30,019 nt of DNA from QQVM01 sp035341855 (GTDB taxonomy: Bacteria; Bacteroidota; Bacteroidia; AKYH767-A; 2013-40CM-41-45), in NCBI GenBank assembly GCA_035341855.1, contig DAOQWA010000038.1, positions 1 through 30,019 of the forward strand, written 5' to 3'. The translations under genes and the position numbers were made by a program. Under the pieces are notes generated by a model. It worked only from the letters and a program-made list of their open reading frames with translations. It was not told the DNA's origin and did no database searches. The number at the start of each line of letters is the position of its first letter. Position 1 is the first letter of the stretch. This document shows positions 23,532 through 30,019 of this stretch, piece by piece.

Positions 23532-24851
23532 TTAGTCTGCTTGTTTGCCTTTTGCCCGGAAAAATAAGCTGATAGGCACTCCGCTGAAATCAAATTTCTC
23601 ACGGATCTTGTTTTCCAAAAAACGCCGGTACGATTCATTGATATACTGAGGAAGATTACAGAAAAAAGCAAACTGTGGCGTTGGAGTAGGTAATTGGGTG
23701 ATATATTTTATTTTAATATGCTTGCTCTTAATTGAAGGCGGAGGTGTGCCATCAATAATTGGCAGCAAATAATTGTTGAGCTCCGAGGTTTTGATCTTCT
23801 TTTTGCGGTTTTCATATACCCTTACGGCTTCTTCAAGTGCTTTGTGTACGCGCTGTTGCGTTAGTACTGAAGTATAAATAATAGGTACGTCTGTAAAAGG
23901 TCTTAATTTTTCCTTGATCGTGTCTGTGTAGGAGTTAACCGTTTTACTGTCCTTCTCAACCAAGTCCCATTTGTTTACGATCAAGACCACACCTTTTTTG
24001 TTCTTGTCGATCAGGTGAAAAATAGCAAGGTCTTGTGCTGTGATCCCTTTTTCTGCATCGATCATAAAGAGACACACATCTGCTTCCTCAATAGTACGAA
24101 CAGAACGTAGTACAGAATAAAATTCAAGGTCTTCTTTTACTCTTGCCTTGCGACGAACACCTGCAGTGTCGATCAATAAAAAATCATGTCCGTATTTTGT
24201 ATAACGCTGGTGAATTGTGTCGCGTGTTGTGCCGGAAATTGGTGTGACTATGCTACGTTCAATTCCTGTGAGCATATTTAACAAAGAAGATTTTCCAACA
24301 TTTGGCTGACCAACTATTGCAAACTTTGGTAATCCTTCTGTCGGATCATCGAATTCTTTTGGTAGTGATTTTACAATTTCATCAAGAAGTTCGCCGGTGC
24401 CGCTTCCGCTGATTGAGGAGATACAGTAGGGTTCACCTAAGCCAAATGTGTAAAACTCTGCTGCTTCAGCTATGCGTTGCGCATTATCAACTTTGTTCGC
24501 TACAAGAATAATTCGCTTACCTGATTTACGTAATAATTGAACAACAGAATCGTCCAAATCAGTGATGCCTAATTCAACATCAACTACGAATAATATTATG
24601 TCTGCCTCATCTATTGCTACTTGTACCTGCTTCCGAATTTCTCCTTCAAAGATATCGTCAGAGCCTTTTACATATCCGCCTGTATCAATTACAGAGAATT
24701 TTTTTCCACCCCATTCAGCATGACCATAATGACGGTCACGGGTTACTCCGCTCATTTCATCCACGATGGCTTTTCGTGATTCTGTGAGGCGATTAAAGAG
24801 GGTGGATTTGCCCACATTGGGTCTTCCGACAATTGCTACGATGCTCGACAC
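23532..24851 (-). CDS. der: Ribosome-assembly GTPase Der (EngA)
   Basis: Der is an essential double-GTPase for 50S subunit maturation. The 439-aa sequence has two G domains. The first has GRPNVGKS (9-16), VIDTGGY and NKVD (119-122). The second has GQPNVGKS (181-188), LLIDTAGVRRK and NKWD (293-296). The KH-like C-terminal domain (about 355-439) includes FAFFCNLPQYINESYRRFLENKIREKF and ends in a short basic tail. Length is typical (435-440). The ATG at 24851 directly precedes the first G domain. It is transcribed away from the glycosylation cassette. Confidence 0.98.
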   Translation of the reverse strand: MSSIVAIVGRPNVGKSTLFNRLTESRKAIVDEMSGVTRDRHYGHAEWGGKKFSVIDTGGYVKGSDDIFEGEIRKQVQVAIDEADIILFVVDVELGITDLDDSVVQLLRKSGKRIILVANKVDNAQRIAEAAEFYTFGLGEPYCISSISGSGTGELLDEIVKSLPKEFDDPTEGLPKFAIVGQPNVGKSSLLNMLTGIERSIVTPISGTTRDTIHQRYTKYGHDFLLIDTAGVRRKARVKEDLEFYSVLRSVRTIEEADVCLFMIDAEKGITAQDLAIFHLIDKNKKGVVLIVNKWDLVEKDSKTVNSYTDTIKEKLRPFTDVPIIYTSVLTQQRVHKALEEAVRVYENRKKKIKTSELNNYLLPIIDGTPPPSIKSKHIKIKYITQLPTPTPQFAFFCNLPQYINESYRRFLENKIREKFDFSGVPISLFFRAKGKQAD

Positions 24852-25328
24852 TGTAATTCCTTTAAAATTAAGCCTTTTTGCTTAAAAATGTCTGCAAATA
24901 TCGTTAATATTTTGATGGAAAGAAAGGAGATTCGCTGTTCAGACCCGATCATAAAATTGAATCTGAAAGCCCATAAAATTGTTTCTGTTAACTGAACTTG
25001 TCATTGAGATGCAAAAAGTAAGTTCTTCAATTGCCGGAATTGGCAGACTGTAGTGTAAGTAGGGAAGTGTAATTATGGTAAAGAATGAATGTATCTTATG
25101 ATAGATAGTTGATCGAAATTTTTGTATTGGAAATTGCTCAAATGGCTTTTAAAAAATTTTAGTTAAAAAATAAATTAGCATATATAGTATGTGTTTGATT
25201 TTTATTGAACCAATTGACGTATGAATTTTGTTAGTTCACTTATGTTCAACTACGTTTAACCAAAAAGAACTTTTAATCCTTGACAACAATTGCAACATTT
25301 GAATTGTGTTTTCGGTAATACTTTTTTT
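24852..25328. other. 477-bp AT-rich divergent gap, no gene found
   Basis: The region holds no recognisable coding sequence, RNA gene or strong hairpin. It becomes noticeably more AT-rich toward the right, with long A/T runs around 25140-25190, and should contain the promoters of der (minus) and of the glycosylation cassette (plus). I found no exact TAnnTTTG box correctly placed for the cassette, and no JUMPStart/ops-like element. Confidence 0.5.
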
Positions 25329-25661
25329 ATGCGAATATTTTTTAAATCACAATTTTCTTTCAAGACTAATATTAAGGTAGATTTATTTAATTGTAGTTTC
25401 GTATTAATCATTATTTTTCTGATCAATATAATTTTTTCAGGAAATGTTTTATTAAAAATTTCCGGTATAGTTCTTTCTGCCGGTTTAGTTTTATTCAATA
25501 TCACTTTGTTTTTTTCATTGATTCGGAAACGAGCCATGGTGGCCGATTTTGGCGTGTTCCGAAATTTGTTCAATAGACTTCTTCGATTAAACTCTAAGCT
25601 CATTAAAGATGACAATTACTTTATGATATCTCTAAATCAAAACCCGCACTGTTATGAATAA
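25329..25661 (+). CDS. Small two-TM membrane protein leading the glycosylation cassette
   Basis: I do not recognise this 110-aa protein. It starts MRIFFKSQFSFKTNIK from ATG 25329, which I prefer to an in-frame TTG at 25290. It has two adjacent hydrophobic helices (about 20-40 and 44-64) and a basic cytoplasmic-looking C-terminus (RKRAMVADFGVFRNLFNRLLRLNSKLIKDD). Its stop codon overlaps the start of the next gene by 8 bp, which argues that it is real and translated with the cassette. Its DNA is more AT-rich than the neighbouring genes. By position it could be a membrane anchor, flippase-like or regulatory subunit for the glycosyltransferases, but nothing in the sequence proves a role. An opposite-strand frame at 25256-25615 is a shadow. 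Confidence 0.65.
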   Translation: MRIFFKSQFSFKTNIKVDLFNCSFVLIIIFLINIIFSGNVLLKISGIVLSAGLVLFNITLFFSLIRKRAMVADFGVFRNLFNRLLRLNSKLIKDDNYFMISLNQNPHCYE

Positions 25662-26661
25662 TAAAACTATTATGATCACAGGTGTGGCCGGCATGATCGG
25701 CTCACATTTGTTGGATGAGCTTCTCAGACAGAATAATGTTGTTATTGGGATTGACAATATGAGTTATGGAAATATTCGAAATATCGAACATAATCTTAGC
25801 CATCCGAATTTTAAGTTTTACCAAATTGATGTTTTAGATTTTGAAGCATTAAAGGTCTTAGGAAAAGATGTAGATGTTATCGTTCACTTAGCAGCCTATA
25901 AGAAAATCAGCGAACAGGAACATTCCATTCCAACATTCGAAACAAATGGAAAGGGGACAGAAAATGTTTTTGAAGTTGCCAAAATGTGGGGCTGTAAAGT
26001 GGTTTACGCATCTACATCAGATGTCTATGGAATGTCTGCTGAGTTGCCTCTCAAAGAAGATGGTGATCTGCTCCTTGGTCCAAGTATGATACGACGATGG
26101 AATTATGCAGTTTCTAAGTTGTACGGTGAGCAAATGGCTTATGCCTACTATCAGGATTATGATGTGCCAATCGTTGTGTTACGCTACTTCGGAGGCTTCA
26201 GTGCAAGGTCAAGTTTTGCATGGAGTGGTGGGCATATTCCAATTTTCATACGTGCCATCTTAAATGATGAAGAAGTTATTATTCACGGTGATGGAAGTCA
26301 GACTCGTTCCATGGGATTTGTTGATGATCTGGTGAATGGAACCATCCTCGCAATACATAGTGAGAAAGCTGTCGGGGAGATCATCAATATTGGAAATGAT
26401 GAAGAACTGAGTGTGCTGGAATCAAGTCATCTTATACATGAATTGGCTAAGTCTCAGAAGAAGCTTAAGATTAAATTTCTTCCTATGAATGAGGTGTTCG
26501 GAAAATATAAGGATATCCTTAGAAGAATACCGGATTTGACAAAAGCAAAAAACCTATTGGGTTATGAACCAAAAGTAAATTTACGCGAAGCCATTCAGAT
26601 AACCATTCAGGGTATTAAAAACATGGAACATGATCTACATCTTGATACCGGTATTCAATGA
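25654..26661 (+). CDS. Extended SDR nucleotide-sugar epimerase/dehydratase/decarboxylase
   Basis: This 335-aa enzyme should bind NAD(P) and modify an NDP-sugar in the cytoplasm. The Rossmann motif TGVAGMIG has Gly10, Gly13 and Gly16. The catalytic Ser/Thr lies in ASTSDVYGM (120-127) and the YxxxK pair is Tyr151-Lys155 (RRWNYAVSK). The C-terminal sugar-binding part includes GDGSQTRSMGFVDDLVNG and EIINIGNDEELS. The STS-D-VYGM and RW-Y-VSK context resembles the decarboxylase domain of ArnA and UDP-glucuronate decarboxylases, where an acidic Glu follows STS; here it is Asp123. An epimerase or a decarboxylase are both possible. It overlaps the upstream small gene by 8 bp and the downstream GT2 gene by 32 bp, so the set is co-translated. 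Confidence 0.9.
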   Translation: MNNKTIMITGVAGMIGSHLLDELLRQNNVVIGIDNMSYGNIRNIEHNLSHPNFKFYQIDVLDFEALKVLGKDVDVIVHLAAYKKISEQEHSIPTFETNGKGTENVFEVAKMWGCKVVYASTSDVYGMSAELPLKEDGDLLLGPSMIRRWNYAVSKLYGEQMAYAYYQDYDVPIVVLRYFGGFSARSSFAWSGGHIPIFIRAILNDEEVIIHGDGSQTRSMGFVDDLVNGTILAIHSEKAVGEIINIGNDEELSVLESSHLIHELAKSQKKLKIKFLPMNEVFGKYKDILRRIPDLTKAKNLLGYEPKVNLREAIQITIQGIKNMEHDLHLDTGIQ

Positions 26662-27397
26662 GGCGGCAAATTTGCCTAATCTTATCAGCGAACTCAAAGT
26701 CACATTGCCGGGACATGACAAGCTTGTTGTTTTTTCGGATGATGGCTCTACAGACAATTTTTATCAGCTACTGGAACAGAAAGCAGGTGGTTTGAATTAC
26801 AAGATCCTTGGGGACGGTCAGAATAGAGGCCCCGGTGCTGCGTTTAATGCCGGTTTTAACTGGATACTTCAACATTCCAAGAGTCGCAAAGATTGTGTGA
26901 TCACAATGGAAGCAGATACGACAAGTGACATTTCACTTCTTCCTAAAATGTTGGCTATACATGAGCTTGGTTATGAAATGGTGCTCGCATCGGTGAATGC
27001 ACAAGGAGGGGAGTTCGAAGGGACAGGATTTTTCAGAAAGTTAATCTCTACTGTTGCCAACCTTTTATTTCGATTGTTATTCAATATTAAGGCTCTTACG
27101 CTTAGTTCTTTTTATCGTGTGTATGACATCAGCTTGCTCAGAAGAATAAAAAATAATAATAAGGACATCATTTCAGAGTCCGGGTTTATATGCAAACTAG
27201 AATTGCTGGTAAAAGCTATCAGAGAGAAGGCCACAATCATCGAAGTTCCAATGGTGCTTCAGTCCAATAAACGGAAGGGAGAATCAAAGATGCGGGTGAT
27301 GAAAACTACGTGGCAGTATTTATTATTTTTTATAAAGACTAAGAAATCCGGTTCTCCCGAACCATATGCTTTGAAGGCAAATGAAGAGCTCATCTAA
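26630..27397 (+). CDS. GT2 glycosyltransferase, DPM1/polyprenyl-phosphate sugar synthase-like
   Basis: This 255-aa GT-A enzyme probably moves a sugar from an NDP-sugar to a polyprenyl phosphate at the inner face of the membrane. It shows MIYILIPVFNEAANLPNL, the acidic FSDDGSTDN, NRGPGAAFNAGF, and the metal site EADTTSD, where EAD stands in for the usual DxD. The later SSFYRVYD and SGFICKLELLVKA...EVPMVLQSNKRKGESKM segments are typical of dolichol/undecaprenol-phosphate transferases. There is no C-terminal membrane domain, so it fits the soluble DPM1-like form. It begins inside the upstream SDR gene (32-bp overlap) and overlaps the GT-C gene by 17 bp. The sugar cannot be read from sequence. 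Confidence 0.9.
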   Translation: MIYILIPVFNEAANLPNLISELKVTLPGHDKLVVFSDDGSTDNFYQLLEQKAGGLNYKILGDGQNRGPGAAFNAGFNWILQHSKSRKDCVITMEADTTSDISLLPKMLAIHELGYEMVLASVNAQGGEFEGTGFFRKLISTVANLLFRLLFNIKALTLSSFYRVYDISLLRRIKNNNKDIISESGFICKLELLVKAIREKATIIEVPMVLQSNKRKGESKMRVMKTTWQYLLFFIKTKKSGSPEPYALKANEELI

Positions 27398-28634
27398 ACA
27401 AAATATTTCACCCGGAATTTTATTTATTAGCATTCTGATATTGGCATTTGTCGTGAGACTGATCAATATAGATATGAAGATATTGAGTCCTGATGAAATG
27501 CTTTCACTTGTAGAAGCCCAGGGAAGATATAGCTTGTTGCCGGAAGAAGTGAGTTCGATGACAACTGAAGAGTTGGAAAGCTATAACAATCTGGATAAGG
27601 TTATACAATCGGTAGTATTAGGAGATGGAGGTAATGGAATAGTATACATAAGCACATTGCACTTTTGGATTAAAATGGCCGGCAACTCACGCTTTGCAAT
27701 TCGATTTCTGAGTTTGATCTTTGGTTTGATCCTGGTATTGCTTTGTTATAAACTTGGCGTCGAAATTTTTCAAGATCATCGGATAGGTTTATTAACCATG
27801 CTATTGTGTGCAATTCATGTGCAGGCAATTGACCTGTCTCAGGAAACACGTGCTTATGCTTTGGCAGGAATGCTCACCGTTGCGTCAACAATTATATTGG
27901 TTCGGGTCATGAAGCAACAAAAATATAGCTATGGCACTCTATTGGTTTATGCAATTTTACTGTCACTTTCATTGTTGTCTCATTACTCGACTGTGTATAT
28001 CTTCATAGCACATTTTTTGATCGTGATCTTTTTATTTAGACCTGATACAACTAAGCTTCGACGGTTTATTTTATTTCTCCTTATTCCCACAGCAGTACTT
28101 ATTTGTTGGATGCAGTTTTATGGTTTCGACGGACTTCATTTGATCTCAGAAAGAAATGCCAGATATATGGAACAGTCAGCCTTAGATCCGGATAATTCAT
28201 TCTACAAGAAAACGGGAATTTATTCTTTAGCCGCCGGATGGGCTCAAAATCTCCTCTACTTTTCGGGAAATACCTTGATCGAATCGGGCTTCAGGATCAT
28301 CCAGCTTCTGCCTTTGTTAGCATTTCCCTTATTCGTTATCATATTGTCCTGGAGATATAAAAAGAGGAAGCACACTGTTTATTACAACCTTTTATTCGTT
28401 CTTGTATTCAGTTCGCTTTTCTATGCTAGCATATTGAGTATTATTTCCGGTCATATCATTGCATTTCAGCATACATATTCAACGTTTTCCTTTCCGTATT
28501 TTATTCTTTTGTTCAGTGTTTCACTTTTTTCAGTGCTGAACGCAAATGAATTAAAATTGGCACGCAGAATAAAGGCTTTTGCCATCGTGCATGTAGGTGT
28601 GGTGATAATCTCTTTATGTCTTTTTTTAATTTAG
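27381..28634 (+). CDS. GT-C membrane glycosyltransferase (GT39/ArnT-like)
   Basis: This 417-aa polytopic protein resembles GT-C enzymes, which take a sugar from a polyprenyl-phosphate donor and transfer it outside the inner membrane to protein or lipid. After the first helix (about 12-29) comes SPDEM (36-40), whose Asp38-Glu39 fits the catalytic acidic pair in the first periplasmic loop. Further GT-C signatures are HFWIKMAGNSRFAIRFLSLIFG and SQETRAYAL near the start of later helices, then eight or so more hydrophobic segments to the C-terminus. It overlaps the GT2 gene by 17 bp, which suggests that the GT2 makes the donor. Length is shorter than ArnT (about 550), as in many single-domain GT39-like proteins. 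It is the last gene of the cassette; no clear terminator follows. Confidence 0.87.
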   Translation: MKSSSKQNISPGILFISILILAFVVRLINIDMKILSPDEMLSLVEAQGRYSLLPEEVSSMTTEELESYNNLDKVIQSVVLGDGGNGIVYISTLHFWIKMAGNSRFAIRFLSLIFGLILVLLCYKLGVEIFQDHRIGLLTMLLCAIHVQAIDLSQETRAYALAGMLTVASTIILVRVMKQQKYSYGTLLVYAILLSLSLLSHYSTVYIFIAHFLIVIFLFRPDTTKLRRFILFLLIPTAVLICWMQFYGFDGLHLISERNARYMEQSALDPDNSFYKKTGIYSLAAGWAQNLLYFSGNTLIESGFRIIQLLPLLAFPLFVIILSWRYKKRKHTVYYNLLFVLVFSSLFYASILSIISGHIIAFQHTYSTFSFPYFILLFSVSLFSVLNANELKLARRIKAFAIVHVGVVIISLCLFLI

Positions 28635-28712
28635 ATTCAAAGAAAATTCAAAAGGAAAGGGTGAAATTAATTTATAGGCTGCTTAATATTTCTTATGTTT
28701 TTCTTAGTGATA

Positions 28713-29258
28713 TTAAAAATGTCTGGTGCTTTCCATCAGTTGTTTTACATTATTCACACAAAAACCATGGTCTTCTCTTTCGATGAATTCATATATTACT
28801 CCGGTAAGCTCAGAAGGTTTTGTAAATACCTGCACAAGTCCGGGGCATGAGAGTGGTGCCTTGGATGCAAATTCTGCAAAGCCTTTTTCTTCCCATTCTT
28901 TCATCGTTTGTTCAACATTATCTACCTGATATGCGATATGATGGATTCCACCAATATTTCCTCTTTGCTCAACCCATTTCCCGACGATTGAATCGGCTGT
29001 ACCATCCGAGATAAATATTTCAGGGGCCATATGATAAGATGTAAACTCTTCAAAGAACAGCTCAGTCATCCATGGCATTTTTCCTGAGACCTGCTCCGGT
29101 GGGAGTAGCACAAGGCAGTCTGCAACAGAATTGTCTTCAAATGAAATTTGAAATCCTTCAGGCAGATCCTCTGCAAGGCGATAGCCGAAACACTTGATAA
29201 AAAGCTCAGCAGTTTTGAATCTGTCCTTGACACGGTATGCGATGTGGTCTATTCTCAT
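28713..29258 (-). CDS. VOC-fold (glyoxalase/HPPD-like) metalloprotein
   Basis: This 181-aa protein has two beta-alpha-beta-beta-beta modules of the vicinal oxygen chelate superfamily. Metal ligands can be read as His5 (MRIDHIAYRV), His106/His107 (GGIHHIAYQV) and Glu157 (GVIYEFIE). The FGYRLAEDLPEG and LVQVFTKPSELTGVIYEFIERE segments resemble 4-hydroxyphenylpyruvate dioxygenase and methylmalonyl-CoA epimerase-type members, but it is half the length of HPPD. I chose ATG 29258 because strand 1 begins there; an upstream ATG at 29297 adds 13 polar residues. The substrate is unknown. It converges with the GT-C gene (78-bp gap) and lies 455 bp from the next minus-strand gene, so it has its own promoter. 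Confidence 0.85.
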   Translation of the reverse strand: MRIDHIAYRVKDRFKTAELFIKCFGYRLAEDLPEGFQISFEDNSVADCLVLLPPEQVSGKMPWMTELFFEEFTSYHMAPEIFISDGTADSIVGKWVEQRGNIGGIHHIAYQVDNVEQTMKEWEEKGFAEFASKAPLSCPGLVQVFTKPSELTGVIYEFIEREDHGFCVNNVKQLMESTRHF

Positions 29259-29713
29259 GTCTTCTTTCTTTGATTCTGTCAATGTATATCCCGACATGCC
29301 CCATGGTCAATCAAAATGGGTGAAATGGCAAAAAGTGTTGGTCAATGGGGCAAAAATCGCAGATGGAATTGAGGATCTGTCCGGCAAATCGTAACTTGTC
29401 AATGATACATTGTAAATGGTAAATGGTGTAGTGAAGACAGTAGTGGTACCAATCACTCCCCTTACCTTCCGGTGAAAATGAAAATAGCTATGATTGCAAA
29501 TTCCGGCCCAATTATTCAGCGAATTTCTGCTGAAATTGTCTGCATTACCCGGAAATAGGTGATCACATTCTCCGGAATCTCCAATTGCAGATAAAACCTT
29601 GAAAGCATGTGTAAAAGTTTAGACTGTAAAAACTTTGTTATTTTTAACTGTGGCGCCGGCGGATTCAAGTTGCAATACTGCATTACAAACAAGACGTCAG
29701 TCGGATCAGTTCA
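29259..29713. other. 455-bp gap without a recognisable gene
   Basis: Neither strand offers a convincing reading frame or RNA gene here. Small features include a short GC patch (GGCGCCGGCGG around 29653) and a 6-bp inverted repeat TTCAGC/GCTGAA (about 29516-29535). GGTCAAT is also repeated near 29305 and 29339. It should contain the VOC gene promoter and the end of the T9SS-cargo transcript, but no strong terminator was seen. Confidence 0.5.
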
Positions 29714-30019
29714 TCATTCAAGGACAAACAGTTTTTTTATCACAGAGTTGTTTTCTGAATCGATTTTTATAAAATAGACTCCTGCCGGATAGGTAGTAAT
29801 CTCTTTTTTAAAAACACTATTAAAACTCGTTTCGAAAAGCATTTGCCCTGAAAAATTATAAATGCTTAGCTGTTTTACTTTTCGATCATCTCCGGCTTGA
29901 GCTATGAAATAATCCACGGTCGGATTTGGATAGACTGAAACGTTGTTTGTTTTTACTTCAACCAGATTATTTATGATGTTTGTTATAGGGATGAACTGAG
30001 AGTAGAGGCCGGAATATTC
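29714..30019 (-). CDS. 3' end of a T9SS-exported protein (C-terminal sorting domain)
   Basis: The minus-strand frame enters from the right edge without a start and ends in TGA at 29714-29716, giving 101 visible residues. It contains the type A sorting domain of type IX secretion (Por_Secre_tail): NVSVYPNPTVDYF, then KQLSIYNFSGQMLFE, KKEITTYPAGVYFIKIDS and the ending NSVIKKLFVLE. This domain directs a protein through the T9SS and is normally cleaved at the surface. The residues before it (YSGLYSQFIPITNIINNLVEV) belong to the preceding passenger, whose function lies outside the window. It is a direct sign that the gld genes above serve a working export route in this organism. Confidence 0.92.
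   Translation of the reverse strand, partial: EYSGLYSQFIPITNIINNLVEVKTNNVSVYPNPTVDYFIAQAGDDRKVKQLSIYNFSGQMLFETSFNSVFKKEITTYPAGVYFIKIDSENNSVIKKLFVLE

Noticed and set aside
25256..25615. 119-aa frame opposite the small membrane protein
   Set aside because: The plus-strand frame has two clean helices and overlaps the next gene's start; the minus frame has only AT-driven Lys/Ile/Asn content.
29300..29360. Possible sigma-54 promoter before the VOC gene
   Set aside because: A TTTTTGCC run looks like the -12 box, but the GG of the -24 box is missing at the required 10-bp spacing.
1..30019. CRISPR array, insertion sequence or prophage
   Set aside because: No regularly spaced repeats, no transposase, integrase, or phage structural genes on either strand.

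Overview
The window looks like a chromosomal segment of a Bacteroidota bacterium, probably a gliding or T9SS-bearing environmental lineage near Chitinophagales/Sphingobacteriales/Cytophagales; I cannot place it more finely. The reasons are a gldK-gldL-gldM-gldN type IX secretion core with a PorP/SprF protein, a C-terminal T9SS sorting domain on the last (partial) gene, the Bacteroidota-typical order miaB - sigma-54 regulator - lptE-like - TPR protein - secG - groES - groEL, leaders with little Shine-Dalgarno signal, and several exact TAnnTTTG -7-like boxes.

Layout. 1-3674: partial DoxX-like membrane protein (minus), a secreted GH20 beta-N-acetylhexosaminidase (plus) with a ~20-bp direct repeat in its leader, and a convergent two-TM protein of unknown function (minus). 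3824-11527: a minus-strand block of conserved housekeeping genes: miaB (tRNA methylthiotransferase), a receiver-less sigma-54 activator, an LptE-like lipoprotein, a 522-aa acidic TPR-like protein, secG, then groES-groEL. Strong hairpin terminators follow secG and groEL. 11528-12045: a 518-bp divergent intergenic region with three separate inverted repeats and no gene I can identify.

12046-21970: plus-strand topA with a histone-H1-like Lys/Ala tail, an arginase/formimidoylglutamase-fold protein that lacks several canonical metal ligands, porP/sprF, gldK, gldL, gldM, gldN, and a strong terminator. GldK (lipoprotein) and GldN are expected to form the periplasmic ring, and GldL-GldM the proton-driven inner-membrane motor. 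The motor residues (GldL Glu52, GldM Arg9) are present. A 13-bp hairpin lies between gldK and gldL.

22139-24851: a PAS-only sensor protein without an output domain, tRNA-Arg(CCG) and the ribosome-assembly GTPase gene der (both minus). 24852-28634: an AT-rich gap, then four overlapping plus-strand genes: a 110-aa two-TM protein, an SDR nucleotide-sugar enzyme, a DPM1-like GT2 and a GT-C (GT39/ArnT-like) glycosyltransferase. Together they look like a small polyprenyl-phosphate-sugar glycosylation cassette. 28713-30019: a VOC-fold metalloenzyme, 455 bp without a recognised gene, and the 3' end of a T9SS-exported protein (minus).

Most of the window is conserved core. The best candidates for something under-described are the ligand-poor arginase-fold protein beside the T9SS genes, the four-gene glycosylation cassette with its small membrane protein, the gldK-gldL hairpin, a TCTAACnAACTAA-like leader shared by gldL, gldM and groEL, and the structured miaB-topA intergenic region.
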